Program-made: the position numbers and the translations under genes
Notes under the pieces: generated by a model
What the model saw: the letters and a program-made list of their open reading frames with translations, nothing else
The model's database searches: none
What the model was told of the DNA's origin: nothing
DNA from: CBDBZL01 sp965213545
Lineage (GTDB): Bacteria; Pseudomonadota; Alphaproteobacteria; Sphingomonadales; Sphingomonadaceae
NCBI GenBank assembly: GCA_965213545.1
Contig: CBDBZL010000001.1
Coordinates: forward strand, 496,001-560,000
Reading direction: 5' to 3'
Length of the DNA stretch: 64,000 nt
Part shown: positions 40,462 to 49,415 of the stretch, one piece after another
How the letters are laid out: each line of letters starts with the position of its first letter
Numbering within the stretch: position 1 is the stretch's first letter

Positions 40462-40944
40462 ATGGCCGAACACAAGCGCATTCTCGACGCCCGATCTTCT
40501 CCCGCGGAGTACGACGATGACTTCGCCCTCTGGGCGCGTCAGCAGGCCGAGCTGATGGCCGCTCATCGTTGGGAAGAGATCGATCTGACCAACCTTATCG
40601 ATGAGGTGGAGAGTTTGGCCAAGCGTGATTTCCGAAAGCTGGTCAGCGCGATCCGAGTCATCCTAACCCATATGCTGAAATGGGATTATCAGCCCGAGTT
40701 ACGATCGGAGAGCTGGCGCCGCTCGATCCGCGATCACCGCGACCTGGCGCGCGATGTTCTCGGCGACAGTCCGAGCTTTCAAAGTCGCTTGGTCGACGCG
40801 ATCGCGGCAGCTTACGAAAGCGCGCGTCGCAGGGCAGCGTTCGAGACAACGGTTTTCGAGGGGAATTTTCCCGAGGCCTGCCCCTATGACTGGGAAGCGA
40901 TCATGAATCGCAAGCACGAGTTCTTTCCGGATCAAACCGTATAA
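40462..40944 (+). CDS. DUF29 domain-containing protein
   Basis: 160 aa from ATG 40462. It matches DUF29: YDDDFALWARQQAELMAAHRW, IDLTNLIDEVESLAKRDFRKL, ILTHMLKWDYQPELRSESWRRSI, LVDAIAAAYESARRRAAFET and a C-terminal FPEACPYDWEAIM. Function is unknown; the family is widespread in cyanobacteria and alphaproteobacteria and often occurs in variable regions. Here it separates mdh from sucD, and its DNA looks a little AT-richer than the flanking TCA genes, which suggests insertion. Confidence 0.88.
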   Translation: MAEHKRILDARSSPAEYDDDFALWARQQAELMAAHRWEEIDLTNLIDEVESLAKRDFRKLVSAIRVILTHMLKWDYQPELRSESWRRSIRDHRDLARDVLGDSPSFQSRLVDAIAAAYESARRRAAFETTVFEGNFPEACPYDWEAIMNRKHEFFPDQTV

Positions 40945-40985
40945 TCCTGTCGCGATATTCGCGTACAGCTGTCGGAGCTTCCTCT

Positions 40986-41876
40986 ATGTCCATCCTCGTC
41001 GACGCGTCGACCAAGGTCATCACCCAGGGGATGACCGGCGATACCGGCACTTTCCACACGCAGGCGGCGCTCGATTACGGGACGCAGATGGTTGCAGGCG
41101 TTACACCGGGGAAGGGCGGGACCACGCATCTGGGGCTGCCGGTGTTCGACACCGTGCGCGAGGCGGCGGGCGAGACCGGCGCCACGGCCAGCGTCATCTA
41201 CGTGCCGCCGCCCTTCGCCGCGGACTCGATCCTGGAGGCGATCGAGGCACAGATCGAGCTGATCGTCGCCATCACCGAGGGCATTCCGGTGCTCGACATG
41301 GTGCGGGTGAAGCGCGCGCTCACAGGTTCCAAGTCGCGGCTGATCGGTCCCAACTGCCCGGGCGTGCTGACGCCGGGCGAGTGCAAGATCGGCATCATGC
41401 CGGCCAACATCTTCCAGCAAGGGCAGATCGGCATCGTCAGCCGCTCGGGCACGCTGACCTATGAGGCGGTGCATCAGACCACGATGGTGGGTCTGGGGCA
41501 GACGACCGCGGTGGGGATCGGCGGCGATCCGGTCAACGGGACCAATTTCATCGACGTGATCGACCTGTTCCTGTCCGATGATGCGACCAAGGCGATCATC
41601 ATGATCGGCGAGATCGGCGGCTCGGCCGAGGAGGAGGCGGCCGAGTTCGTCAAGCGCGAGGCGGCGCGCGGGCGGGCCAAGCCGATGGTCGGCTTTATTG
41701 CCGGACGCACCGCGCCGCCCGGCCGGCGGATGGGCCATGCGGGCGCCATCGTTGAGGGCGGCAGCGGCGGTGCGGAGGACAAGATCGCGGCGCTGGAGGC
41801 GGCCCAGATCCGCGTTTCCCCCTCGCCCAGCGCACTTGGCACCACGCTCGATGCGCTGCTCAAGGAACTGGCCTGA
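40986..41876 (+). CDS. sucD: Succinyl-CoA synthetase, alpha subunit
   Basis: 296 aa from ATG 40986. Forms the CoA-binding half of succinate-CoA ligase, interconverting succinyl-CoA and succinate with nucleotide phosphorylation. CoA-binding segment QGMTGDTGTFHTQAALDYG, VYVPPPFAADSI-like region, RLIGPNCPGVLTPGECKIGIMP, SRSGTLTYEA and the phosphohistidine H251 in MGHAGAI are intact. The beta subunit gene sucC is not adjacent as it is in many bacteria; it must be elsewhere. 48 bp before sucA. Confidence 0.97.
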   Translation: MSILVDASTKVITQGMTGDTGTFHTQAALDYGTQMVAGVTPGKGGTTHLGLPVFDTVREAAGETGATASVIYVPPPFAADSILEAIEAQIELIVAITEGIPVLDMVRVKRALTGSKSRLIGPNCPGVLTPGECKIGIMPANIFQQGQIGIVSRSGTLTYEAVHQTTMVGLGQTTAVGIGGDPVNGTNFIDVIDLFLSDDATKAIIMIGEIGGSAEEEAAEFVKREAARGRAKPMVGFIAGRTAPPGRRMGHAGAIVEGGSGGAEDKIAALEAAQIRVSPSPSALGTTLDALLKELA

Positions 41877-41924
41877 GGCAGGCCCCGTTAAGCTTTTTTC
41901 CAGGTCTTTGCGCGAGAGCGGGTC

Positions 41925-44780
41925 ATGAACGACCAACCCCCACCCTTCATTCCCGAGCTGACCGGGCAGGATGGTCCGCAGGATGGTCGGCAGCCAGGCC
42001 CGAGCTGGGCGAACCCGCGCTGGCCGTCGACCGGGGATGGCGCTGCGTCCGATGATCTTACCCAGGCGCTCGATCCCACCCAGCTCAAGCTTGCGGTAAC
42101 CAAGGCCGCGCAAAAGGCTGGCAAGCCGCTCGACGCAGCGGCGATCGAGCGCGCGGCGGAAGATTCGCTTCGCGCCATGCTGCTCATCCGCACATACCGG
42201 GTGCGCGGACATCTGGCGGCGAATCTCGATCCGCTGGGCCTGTCGCAGCGCGAACTGCCCGACGATCTGAAGCTGGAATGGCACGGCTTTGTCGGCGAGG
42301 CGCTCGATCGCGAGGTCTATATCGGCGATAATATGGGGCTCGACTGGGTCACGCCGCGCCGCCTCGCCGAGATCCTGCAGACCAATTACTGCGGCCATGT
42401 CGGCCTGGAATACATGCACATCTCCGATGTCGAGGAGCGGCGCTTCCTGCAGGACCGGCTGGAGGGTCCAGACAAGGTCATCGCGTTCACCCCGGAAGGC
42501 AAGCGCGCTATTTTGCAGGCGGTGATCCGCGGCGAGGAATACGAGAAGTTCCTGGGCCGCAAATATGTCGGCACCAAGCGCTTCGGGCTCGATGGCGGCG
42601 AATCGATGATCCCGGCGCTCGAGGCGGTGATCAAGTATGGCGGCGCGCTGGGCGTGCGCGAGATCATCTACGGCATGGCGCATCGCGGGCGGCTCAACGT
42701 GCTGGCGAATGTCATGGCCAAGCCCTACCGGGTGATCTTCCACGAGTTTTCCGGCGGCAGCGCCAGCCCGGACGATGTCGGCGGCTCGGGCGATGTCAAA
42801 TATCACCTGGGCACCAGCACCGACCGCGAGTTCGACGGGATCAAGGTGCATATGAGCCTGGTTCCCAACCCGTCGCATCTGGAGGCAGTCAACCCGGTGG
42901 TGCTGGGCAAGACGCGCGCGCAACAGGCGATCCGTGACGATCTGACCCAGCACGAGCAGGTGCTGCCCGTGCTGATCCATGGCGATGCCGCATTCGCCGG
43001 CCAGGGCATCGTGTGGGAATGCCTAGGCTTTTCGGGCGTGCGCGGCTACAATACCGGCGGCTGCCTGCATTTCGTCATCAACAACCAGATCGGCTTTACC
43101 ACCAGCCCGCAATTCGCCCGCTCGTCCCCCTACCCCTCGGACGTGGCCAAGGGGGTCCAGGCGCCGATCCTGCATGTCAACGGAGACGATCCCGAGGCGG
43201 TGACCTTCGCCTGCAAACTGGCGATCGAATACCGCCAGCGCTTCAAGCGCGACATCGTCATTGACATGTGGTGCTATCGCCGCTTCGGCCACAACGAGGG
43301 CGACGAGCCCAGCTTCACCCAGCCGCTGATGTATGACGCCATCTCGCGCCATCCCCGGGTAAGCGATCTTTATTCCAAGCGGTTGCTGGCGGAAGGCGCG
43401 GTCGCGGAAGGGTTCGCGAAAGGCGCGCGCGAAGAGTTCGTCCAATTGCTCACCGGCGAGTTCGACAGCGCGGCCAGCTACCGGCCCAACGAGGCGGACT
43501 GGTTCGCCGGCCGCTGGTCGGGTCTGCACAAGCCCGCCGACCCGGAGACCGCGCGGCGCAACGTCGCCACCGCCATCGAGCCCAAGCTGTTCGACAGTCT
43601 GGGTCGCACGCTGACCGCGGTTCCCGAAGGTCACACCATCCACAAAACGCTTCAGCGGGTGCTCGACGCGAAGAAGAAGATGTTCGCCGATGGCGAGGGT
43701 TTCGACTGGGCCACCGCCGAAGCGCTTGCTTTCGGCAGTCTGGTGACCGAAGGGTTCGGAGTGCGCCTGTCCGGGCAGGATTCGGCGCGCGGCACGTTCA
43801 GCCAGCGTCATGCCACCTGGATCGACCAGCAGACAGAGGCCAAGTACATCCCGCTCGCCACGCTGCCGCATGGCAAGTTCGAGGTCTATGACAGCCCGCT
43901 GTCCGAATTCGGCGTGCTCGGCTTCGAATATGGCTTTGCGCTGGCCGACCCCAAGACGCTAGTGATGTGGGAAGCCCAGTTCGGCGACTTCGCCAATGGC
44001 GCGCAGGTCATCATCGACCAGTTCATCGCCGCCGGCGAGGTCAAATGGCTGCGCGCCAATGGGTTGGTGCTGCTGCTCCCGCATGGCTTCGAGGGTCAGG
44101 GCCCCGAACATTCCTCCGCCCGGCTCGAGCGCTTCCTCCAGTTGGCGGCGAACGACAATATCCAGGTGTGCAACATCACCACGCCGGCCAACTACTTCCA
44201 TGTCCTGCGCCGGCAGATGCTGCGCGGGTTCAGGAAGCCGCTCATTATCATGACTCCCAAGTCGCTGCTGCGTCACCCGCGCGCCAGGAGCGATGTGGCA
44301 AGGTTCACCGGAGACAGCCAGTTCAAGCGCATCCTGTCGGACGAGACGGCGGTGGCGGACGAGAAGGTGCGGCGGCTGGTGCTGTGCTCGGGCAAGGTGG
44401 CCTACGACCTGATGGAAAAGCGTGACCACGAGCGGCTGGAGGACGTCTCCATCGTGCGCATCGAGCAGCTCTATCCGTTCCCGGGCGAACCCTTGGCGGT
44501 GCGGCTGCAGCGCATGAGCGCGCTCGAGCAGGTGGCGTGGTGTCAGGAGGAACCCAAGAACAACGGCGCCTGGTTCTTCGCCCGCGAACGGATCGAGGAG
44601 GCGCTGATCGCGGCCGGGCACGGCGCGGTGCCGGTCGGCTATGCGGGGCGTGAGGTTGCCGCCTCGCCGGCGACGGGTCTGGCCAAGCGCCATCAGGTGC
44701 AGCAGGAGGCGCTGGTCGCGGTGGCGCTGGGTATTGCCAATGGCGGCCGCGTGCCGCCCGCCGGCCCGCCGCCGGTCTAG
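41925..44780 (+). CDS. sucA: 2-oxoglutarate dehydrogenase E1 component
   Basis: 951 aa from ATG 41925. Thiamine-diphosphate-dependent decarboxylase of the 2-oxoglutarate dehydrogenase complex. The N-terminus (about 1-90) carries the E2-binding region; RVRGHLAANLDPLG, GMAHRGRLNVLANVMAKP, GDVKYHLGTSTDR, VNPVVLGKTRAQQ, HGDAAFAGQGIVWE and the C-terminal pyrimidine-binding domain (LPHGFEGQGPEHSSARLERFLQ) are all normal. Length fits the family. It lies 15 bp upstream of sucB and belongs to the sucD-sucA-sucB-lpdA operon. Confidence 0.97.
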   Translation: MNDQPPPFIPELTGQDGPQDGRQPGPSWANPRWPSTGDGAASDDLTQALDPTQLKLAVTKAAQKAGKPLDAAAIERAAEDSLRAMLLIRTYRVRGHLAANLDPLGLSQRELPDDLKLEWHGFVGEALDREVYIGDNMGLDWVTPRRLAEILQTNYCGHVGLEYMHISDVEERRFLQDRLEGPDKVIAFTPEGKRAILQAVIRGEEYEKFLGRKYVGTKRFGLDGGESMIPALEAVIKYGGALGVREIIYGMAHRGRLNVLANVMAKPYRVIFHEFSGGSASPDDVGGSGDVKYHLGTSTDREFDGIKVHMSLVPNPSHLEAVNPVVLGKTRAQQAIRDDLTQHEQVLPVLIHGDAAFAGQGIVWECLGFSGVRGYNTGGCLHFVINNQIGFTTSPQFARSSPYPSDVAKGVQAPILHVNGDDPEAVTFACKLAIEYRQRFKRDIVIDMWCYRRFGHNEGDEPSFTQPLMYDAISRHPRVSDLYSKRLLAEGAVAEGFAKGAREEFVQLLTGEFDSAASYRPNEADWFAGRWSGLHKPADPETARRNVATAIEPKLFDSLGRTLTAVPEGHTIHKTLQRVLDAKKKMFADGEGFDWATAEALAFGSLVTEGFGVRLSGQDSARGTFSQRHATWIDQQTEAKYIPLATLPHGKFEVYDSPLSEFGVLGFEYGFALADPKTLVMWEAQFGDFANGAQVIIDQFIAAGEVKWLRANGLVLLLPHGFEGQGPEHSSARLERFLQLAANDNIQVCNITTPANYFHVLRRQMLRGFRKPLIIMTPKSLLRHPRARSDVARFTGDSQFKRILSDETAVADEKVRRLVLCSGKVAYDLMEKRDHERLEDVSIVRIEQLYPFPGEPLAVRLQRMSALEQVAWCQEEPKNNGAWFFARERIEEALIAAGHGAVPVGYAGREVAASPATGLAKRHQVQQEALVAVALGIANGGRVPPAGPPPV

Positions 44781-44795
44781 GGGGACAGACAGAAA

Positions 44796-46085
44796 ATGGG
44801 CACGCAGATCAAGGTCCCGCAGCTGGGCGAATCGGTGACCGAGGCAACGCTGGGCGAATGGCTCAAGAAGCCCGGGGACAGCGTGGCGCTGGACGAGCCG
44901 GTGGCGAGCCTGGAGACCGACAAGGTGGCGGTCGAGGTTCCCGCCCCCGTTGCCGGGGTGATGGGCGACCATGCCATCGCGGTGGGTGATACGGTGGAAG
45001 TGGGCGCGGTCATCGCCTCGATCGAAGAGGGCGAGGGCAAGGCAGCCTCGGGCAGCGCGGATGCCGCAGGCTCCTCGCCGGCCCCCGCTCCCGCTCCGGC
45101 CCCCGCCCCCGGCCCGGCCCCGGCATCCGACACGCGGGCGGGGGAGAGCGGCAGCGAGGGGGGAGATACCTCGGTCACGCTGTCACCGGCAGTCCGGCGC
45201 GCGGTGCTCGAGCATGGCATCGATCCCTCGCAGGTCAGAGGCACGGGCAAGGACGGCCGCCTGACCAAGGAAGATGTGCTCAGCGCGGCGGAAACCAGGC
45301 GCACCGATGCGTCGGCCGCCGATACCGGAACGCCTTCCACCGACGCCGCAGATGCCGCAGCCCCCGCGCCGCACGCGAGCGGCGAGCGGCGCACCGAGCG
45401 GGTCAAGATGACGCGGCTGCGCCAGACTATCGCCCGCCGCCTCAAGGCCGCGCAGGACGAGGCGGCGCTGCTAACCACCTTCAACGACTGCGACATGAGC
45501 GCGGTCATCGCCGCGCGCGAGGCTTACAAGGACGTGTTCGCCAAGAAGCACGGGATCAAGCTGGGCTTCATGAGCTTCTTCGCCAAGGCCGCCTGCCTGG
45601 CGCTCAAGGACGTGCCCGCGGCCAACGCCCAGATTGACGGTGATGAGATCGTCTACCATGATTTCGTCGACATATCGGTGGCGGTCTCGGCGCCCAACGG
45701 CCTGGTCGTGCCGGTGGTGCGCAACGCCGATGCGATGAGCTTTGCCCAGATCGAGCAGGCGATCGCCGAGTTCGGGCAGAAAGCGAAGGACGGCACGCTG
45801 ACGATGGAGGATATGCGCGGCGGCACGTTCACCATCTCCAATGGCGGCGTGTTCGGCTCGCTGATGTCGACGCCCATCATCAATCCGCCGCAATCGGCGG
45901 TGTTGGGGCTGCATCGGATCGAGGACCGCCCGGTGGTTCGTGAAGGCGAGGTGGTGGTGCGGCCGATGATGTATCTGGCGCTATCCTACGATCACCGCCT
46001 GATAGACGGGCGCGAGGCGGTGACCGCGTTGAAGATCATGAAGGAAGCGATCGAGGATCCGATGCGGCTGCTGATCGATTTGTGA
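44796..46085 (+). CDS. sucB: 2-oxoglutarate dehydrogenase E2, dihydrolipoyl succinyltransferase
   Basis: 429 aa from ATG 44796. One lipoyl domain (1-80) with the lipoyl lysine K43 in LETDKVAVE, an Ala/Pro linker (PAPAPAPAPAPGPAPAS), the peripheral-subunit-binding domain (SPAVRRAVLEHGIDPSQVRGTGKDGRLTKED), a second linker and the catalytic domain with H400 and D404 in YDHRLIDGR. Transfers the succinyl group from lipoate to CoA. The E2 of the succinyl type is preferred over the acetyl type because of the sucA neighbour and the domain order. Confidence 0.96.
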   Translation: MGTQIKVPQLGESVTEATLGEWLKKPGDSVALDEPVASLETDKVAVEVPAPVAGVMGDHAIAVGDTVEVGAVIASIEEGEGKAASGSADAAGSSPAPAPAPAPAPGPAPASDTRAGESGSEGGDTSVTLSPAVRRAVLEHGIDPSQVRGTGKDGRLTKEDVLSAAETRRTDASAADTGTPSTDAADAAAPAPHASGERRTERVKMTRLRQTIARRLKAAQDEAALLTTFNDCDMSAVIAAREAYKDVFAKKHGIKLGFMSFFAKAACLALKDVPAANAQIDGDEIVYHDFVDISVAVSAPNGLVVPVVRNADAMSFAQIEQAIAEFGQKAKDGTLTMEDMRGGTFTISNGGVFGSLMSTPIINPPQSAVLGLHRIEDRPVVREGEVVVRPMMYLALSYDHRLIDGREAVTALKIMKEAIEDPMRLLIDL

Positions 46086-46110
46086 TCGCACCTGAGGACA
46101 AGAAGCAAGA

Positions 46111-47517
46111 ATGGCTGAGCAAAAATACAACTACGACGTCCTGGTCATCGGCGCGGGTCCGGGAGGCTATGTCGCGGCGATCCGCGCTGCGCAGCTCGGT
46201 CTGAAGGTCGCCTGCGCCGAAAGCCGCGAGACACTCGGCGGCACCTGCCTCAATGTCGGGTGCATACCGTCCAAGGCCCTGCTCCACGGGTCCGAACTAT
46301 TCGAGGAAACCGGCGGCCACCTAGCCAAATGGGGCATCAACCCGGGCAAGGTGGAACTCGACCTGTCGCAGATGATGGCGGAGAAGGACAAGGCGGTCGG
46401 CGAACTGACCGGTGGCATCGCGTTCTTGTTCAAGAAGAACAAGGTGACCTGGCTCAAGGGGCGCGCAAGGTTCGAGGGCGCCAACAAGGTCAAGGTCGGT
46501 GAGGAGACCGTCACCGCGAAGGATATCGTCATCGCCACCGGCTCCATGGTCACCCCGCTGCCCGGGGTCGAGGTGGACAACGAGCGCGGGATCGTGGTCG
46601 ATTCGACCGGGGCGCTGAGGCTGGACCGGGTCCCTCAGCACCTGGTGGTGATCGGCGGTGGGGTTATCGGGCTGGAGCTGGGCTCGGTCTGGCGGCGGCT
46701 TGGCGCGAAGGTCACCGTGGTCGAATTTTTGGGACAGCTGCTGCCGGGAATGGACGGAGAGGTGCGCAAGGAAGCGGGCAAGCTGTTCGCCAAGCAGGGG
46801 ATGGAACTCAAGCTCTCGAGCAAGGTCACCGGGGCGCGCGTGGAGGGCGACAAGGCGCTTCTGACGCTCGAGCCCTCGGACGGCGGCGAGGAACAGACGC
46901 TGGAGGCCGACGCGGTGCTGGTGTCGATCGGCCGGCGGCCCAATACCAACGGGCTGGGGCTGGAGACCATCGGCCTGTCGGTCAACGAGCGCGGCCAGGT
47001 GGAGACTGACCGCGAGTTCCGCACCGGCGTCGCCAGCGTCTGGGCAATCGGCGACGTGATCGCCGGGCCCATGCTGGCTCACAAGGCGGGGGACGAGGGC
47101 ATTGCCGTGGCCGAGAACATCGCCGGGCAGACGGGCATCGTCAATCACGCGATCATTCCCAACGTCGTCTATACCATGCCCGAGATCGCCGGCGTGGGGA
47201 TGACCGAGGAAGAAGCGCGCGACAAGGGCATGGAGGTAAAGACCGGCAAGTTTCCGATGATGGCCAACAGCCGCGCCAAGACCAACCGTGATACCGACGG
47301 GTTCGTCAAGGTCATAGCCGATGCCAAGAGCGACCGGGTGCTGGGCGTCTGGATGATCAATTCGCTCGCCGGCACCATGATCGCCCAGGCCGCACAGGCG
47401 ATGGAATTCGGCGCCACCAGCGAGGATATTGCCTATACCTGCCACGCGCACCCGACCCATTCAGAAGCGCTGAAGGAGGCGGCGATGGCGGTCACCGGCA
47501 AGCCGATTCACGCCTGA
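46111..47517 (+). CDS. lpdA: Dihydrolipoyl dehydrogenase (E3)
   Basis: 468 aa from ATG 46111. FAD motif GAGPGGYVAAIRAAQ (14-28), redox disulfide C46/C51 in GGTCLNVGCIPSKALL, NAD-binding GGGVIGLELGSVWRRLG, and the C-terminal catalytic pair H447/E452 in HAHPTHSE. Reoxidises the E2 lipoamide with NAD+. Last gene of the sucD-sucA-sucB-lpdA run, and probably shared with other 2-oxo-acid complexes. No terminator hairpin is obvious directly after it. Confidence 0.97.
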   Translation: MAEQKYNYDVLVIGAGPGGYVAAIRAAQLGLKVACAESRETLGGTCLNVGCIPSKALLHGSELFEETGGHLAKWGINPGKVELDLSQMMAEKDKAVGELTGGIAFLFKKNKVTWLKGRARFEGANKVKVGEETVTAKDIVIATGSMVTPLPGVEVDNERGIVVDSTGALRLDRVPQHLVVIGGGVIGLELGSVWRRLGAKVTVVEFLGQLLPGMDGEVRKEAGKLFAKQGMELKLSSKVTGARVEGDKALLTLEPSDGGEEQTLEADAVLVSIGRRPNTNGLGLETIGLSVNERGQVETDREFRTGVASVWAIGDVIAGPMLAHKAGDEGIAVAENIAGQTGIVNHAIIPNVVYTMPEIAGVGMTEEEARDKGMEVKTGKFPMMANSRAKTNRDTDGFVKVIADAKSDRVLGVWMINSLAGTMIAQAAQAMEFGATSEDIAYTCHAHPTHSEALKEAAMAVTGKPIHA

Positions 47518-47901
47518 GGTGCTGCTGGCATATGGTCAGAAGCGGCTTGGACGTTCCTCGGTCGAGCCCTCGGTCGACCCCGGACATGGCCCGCCGCAGT
47601 TCGCTCGTGTCGGTCCGCAAACCAGGTCCACCGCCGCCAAGGACACGCGGCGCTCGTCGTCGAACGGGAAGACCGGACAATCGGTGTTCGGGAACAAGCT
47701 CGGCCGTCACGCCGACACCGCGAGCATCCAACTCACCCGCTCGCTTAATCGCTCGCACCTGGCAATGGCGGAGGGCGCGACATCAAGCACCCTTGCTCAT
47801 GACGCTATCGCCACGCCAAACGTCGTTTACCAGGTCACCGCGTCAAGCTTCAAACAGGCGGCCGGCCAAACGCCAAGCCGCAAGATGCTTTAGTAGCGCC
47901 T
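47518..47901. other. Gap without a recognised gene
   Basis: 384 bp between lpdA and the convergent secreted-protein gene. Frames of about 88-193 codons exist on both strands but their translations are Arg/Ser/Pro-rich shadows without family features. No tRNA, clear terminator or repeat was seen. Could be degenerate former coding DNA. Confidence 0.4.
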
Positions 47902-48603
47902 TCAGTAGCGCGACGGGCGCTCGCCAGGATACGGACCGCCGGGATATTCGGGCTGCACATCGTCCTCGTAGATATCGTCATAGGCGGGGACGCCCGAGCC
48001 GCCTGCACGCTGGTCCGCGCGTGCGCGAGCATAGGTCCGCTCGTCATATTGGGTACCCTCGTCGAATACGGTGCTGCCGGTGCCAGCATCGTAATCGAGC
48101 CGGATCTCGCTGATCCGTCCGTCATTGCCGATCCTGCAGCCGAACAGCGCGCCACGCTCGAGTTCGCCCGATACCAGCCACCCGCTCGCATCGCGCGCCG
48201 AACCATCGACCGAGGCTACCCGGCCGCGCTCGCGCTCGACCGCATCGACACACATCTGCTCGGCCCGGCTCAGTCCGCGCGGCTCTTCACGCTCGGGGAC
48301 GCGCGCGCGGACGCGGCGCGGCTCGTCGCGGTTGCTGCTGGCAGCGCTGGCGATGGCGGCGATCCCGCCGAGCACCAGGATCCCGGCGATGACATCCCCC
48401 GCATCGACACCGCGATCCCGGTGCCGATGATGCCGGTGGTGGCGGTGATGCCGATAGCGGTGATTCGCAACCTCCAGATCAGCGCTCGCCGAATGGAGGG
48501 ACGGGGCTGCGGGAACCGGCAAGGGCGCCGCGATGGCCGGCGCGCTGGCGCTGGAGACAAGCGCGACGGCGGCGACCAGCGTGGTCAATTTGCGGTGTTT
48601 CAT
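47902..48603 (-). CDS. Secreted His/Arg-rich hypothetical protein (paralogue 2)
   Basis: 233 aa from ATG 48603. A signal peptide (MKHRKLTTLVAAVALVSSASAPAIAA) precedes a His-rich stretch (HRYRHHRHHRHHRHRDR), a conserved hydrophobic segment VDAGDVIAGILVLGGIAAIASAAS, and a C-terminal domain with MCVDAVERERGRV, GALFGCRIGNDGRISEIRLDYD (a Cys pair), ending in a Tyr/Pro/Glu-rich tail. It shares this layout with the next gene (48700-49278), so the two are tandem paralogues. The His cluster could bind metal, but that is speculation. Function unknown; periplasmic or surface. Confidence 0.78.
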   Translation of the reverse strand: MKHRKLTTLVAAVALVSSASAPAIAAPLPVPAAPSLHSASADLEVANHRYRHHRHHRHHRHRDRGVDAGDVIAGILVLGGIAAIASAASSNRDEPRRVRARVPEREEPRGLSRAEQMCVDAVERERGRVASVDGSARDASGWLVSGELERGALFGCRIGNDGRISEIRLDYDAGTGSTVFDEGTQYDERTYARARADQRAGGSGVPAYDDIYEDDVQPEYPGGPYPGERPSRY

Positions 48604-48699
48604 GAGCTTTTGCCCCAATCTGCAAGCGATCCGGCCAAAGGTTGGGCGACCAAGGCTTGCATCAGCCTGAACCGCCCGGCCCGTGCCCGAACTGCGCGC

Positions 48700-49278
48700 C
48701 TAAAGGCCTCGGATGCCGCGAAAATCGAGATCGACCACCCGGCCCCTGCGCACATCGCAGGTAAAGCGGCCCTCGTCCCACCTGTCGCGGCCATAGGACC
48801 GGCTACGTTCCTGCACCGCGATACGGCCCTTGACCTCGAACCCGCCGCGCTCGCGATCGACATCGCGAATGTCGAACACCTCGGCGCGGCCGCGCCGCGT
48901 GTAACGCTCGGCGACGTCCTCGGCGGCGCGCACGCACATGGCGACCGCATGCTGACGATGGTCCTGGCGCCAACCGCGGCGGTCGTAACGTTCGTGATAG
49001 CGGCGATCATTGTAGCGCCGGTCGTTGTAACGACGGTCGTCGTAGCGGCGATCATCGTAGCGGTAATCGTCGTACCGGTCCCGGCGGTCGTCCTTGCGGC
49101 TCGCCGCCGCGGCAACCGCCGCGATCCCGCCGATGATCAGTGCGCCTGTCAGAATGTCGCTGCCATCAATCTTGTCGCGGTCGCGGTCACGGTCGCGTGC
49201 CACTGCCGGGCTCATCGAGCCGATCGCCATCGCGCCTGCCGCAAACGTCCCCACCACGGCCCTGGTCATGTTGTTCAT
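48700..49278 (-). CDS. Secreted Arg/Asp/Tyr-rich hypothetical protein (paralogue 1)
   Basis: 192 aa from ATG 49278 (a second ATG three codons later). Signal peptide MTRAVVGTFAAGAMAIGSMSPAVA, then RDRDRDRDKIDGSDILTGALIIGGIAAVAAAAS, a Tyr/Arg/Asp pentapeptide repeat (RRYDD, RRYND) and a C-terminal domain with MCVRAAEDVAERYTRRG and GRFTCDVRRGRVVDLDFRGI. Two Cys positions match those of its neighbour at 47902-48603, supporting a gene duplication. The repeats are encoded by five 15-bp tandem units. Function unknown. Confidence 0.78.
   Translation of the reverse strand: MNNMTRAVVGTFAAGAMAIGSMSPAVARDRDRDRDKIDGSDILTGALIIGGIAAVAAAASRKDDRRDRYDDYRYDDRRYDDRRYNDRRYNDRRYHERYDRRGWRQDHRQHAVAMCVRAAEDVAERYTRRGRAEVFDIRDVDRERGGFEVKGRIAVQERSRSYGRDRWDEGRFTCDVRRGRVVDLDFRGIRGL
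48997..49071. repeat. Five 15-bp tandem repeats in the paralogue 1 gene
   Basis: Plus-strand units begin at 48997, 49012, 49027, 49042 and 49057, each close to GTAGCGGCGGTCGTC. They encode the (D/N)DRRY pentapeptide repeat on the minus strand. Confidence 0.75.
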
Positions 49279-49382
49279 CGCAGCCTCTCCTCCAATTCGG
49301 GGGAGCGAACGGAATTCGTCTGCTCCTCGCATTGGGTCTAGCCGAGTGAGGCTGCTGCGTTACTGAACCCGGCGCTTGGCTA

Positions 49383-49414
49383 TTGTTCATCCTTTCGACG
49401 CCGAAGATGAACAA
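49383..49414. repeat. Strong inverted repeat just after the S9 peptidase gene
   Basis: TTGTTCATC (49383-49391) pairs perfectly with GATGAACAA (49406-49414), and the loop can pair further (TTCG with CGAA). It lies 2 bp beyond the peptidase stop codon. No T run follows in either direction, so it is a hairpin of uncertain role (weak terminator, mRNA stabiliser or protein site). Confidence 0.7.
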
Positions 49415-49415
49415 G

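Noticed and set aside
40932..42980. 682-codon minus-strand frame opposite sucD and the 5' part of sucA
   Set aside because: Antisense shadow spanning two well-supported genes.
47519..47893. 124-codon plus-strand frame after lpdA
   Set aside because: No homology recognised, low-complexity Ser/Thr/Arg composition and overlaps other equally poor frames; left as a gap.
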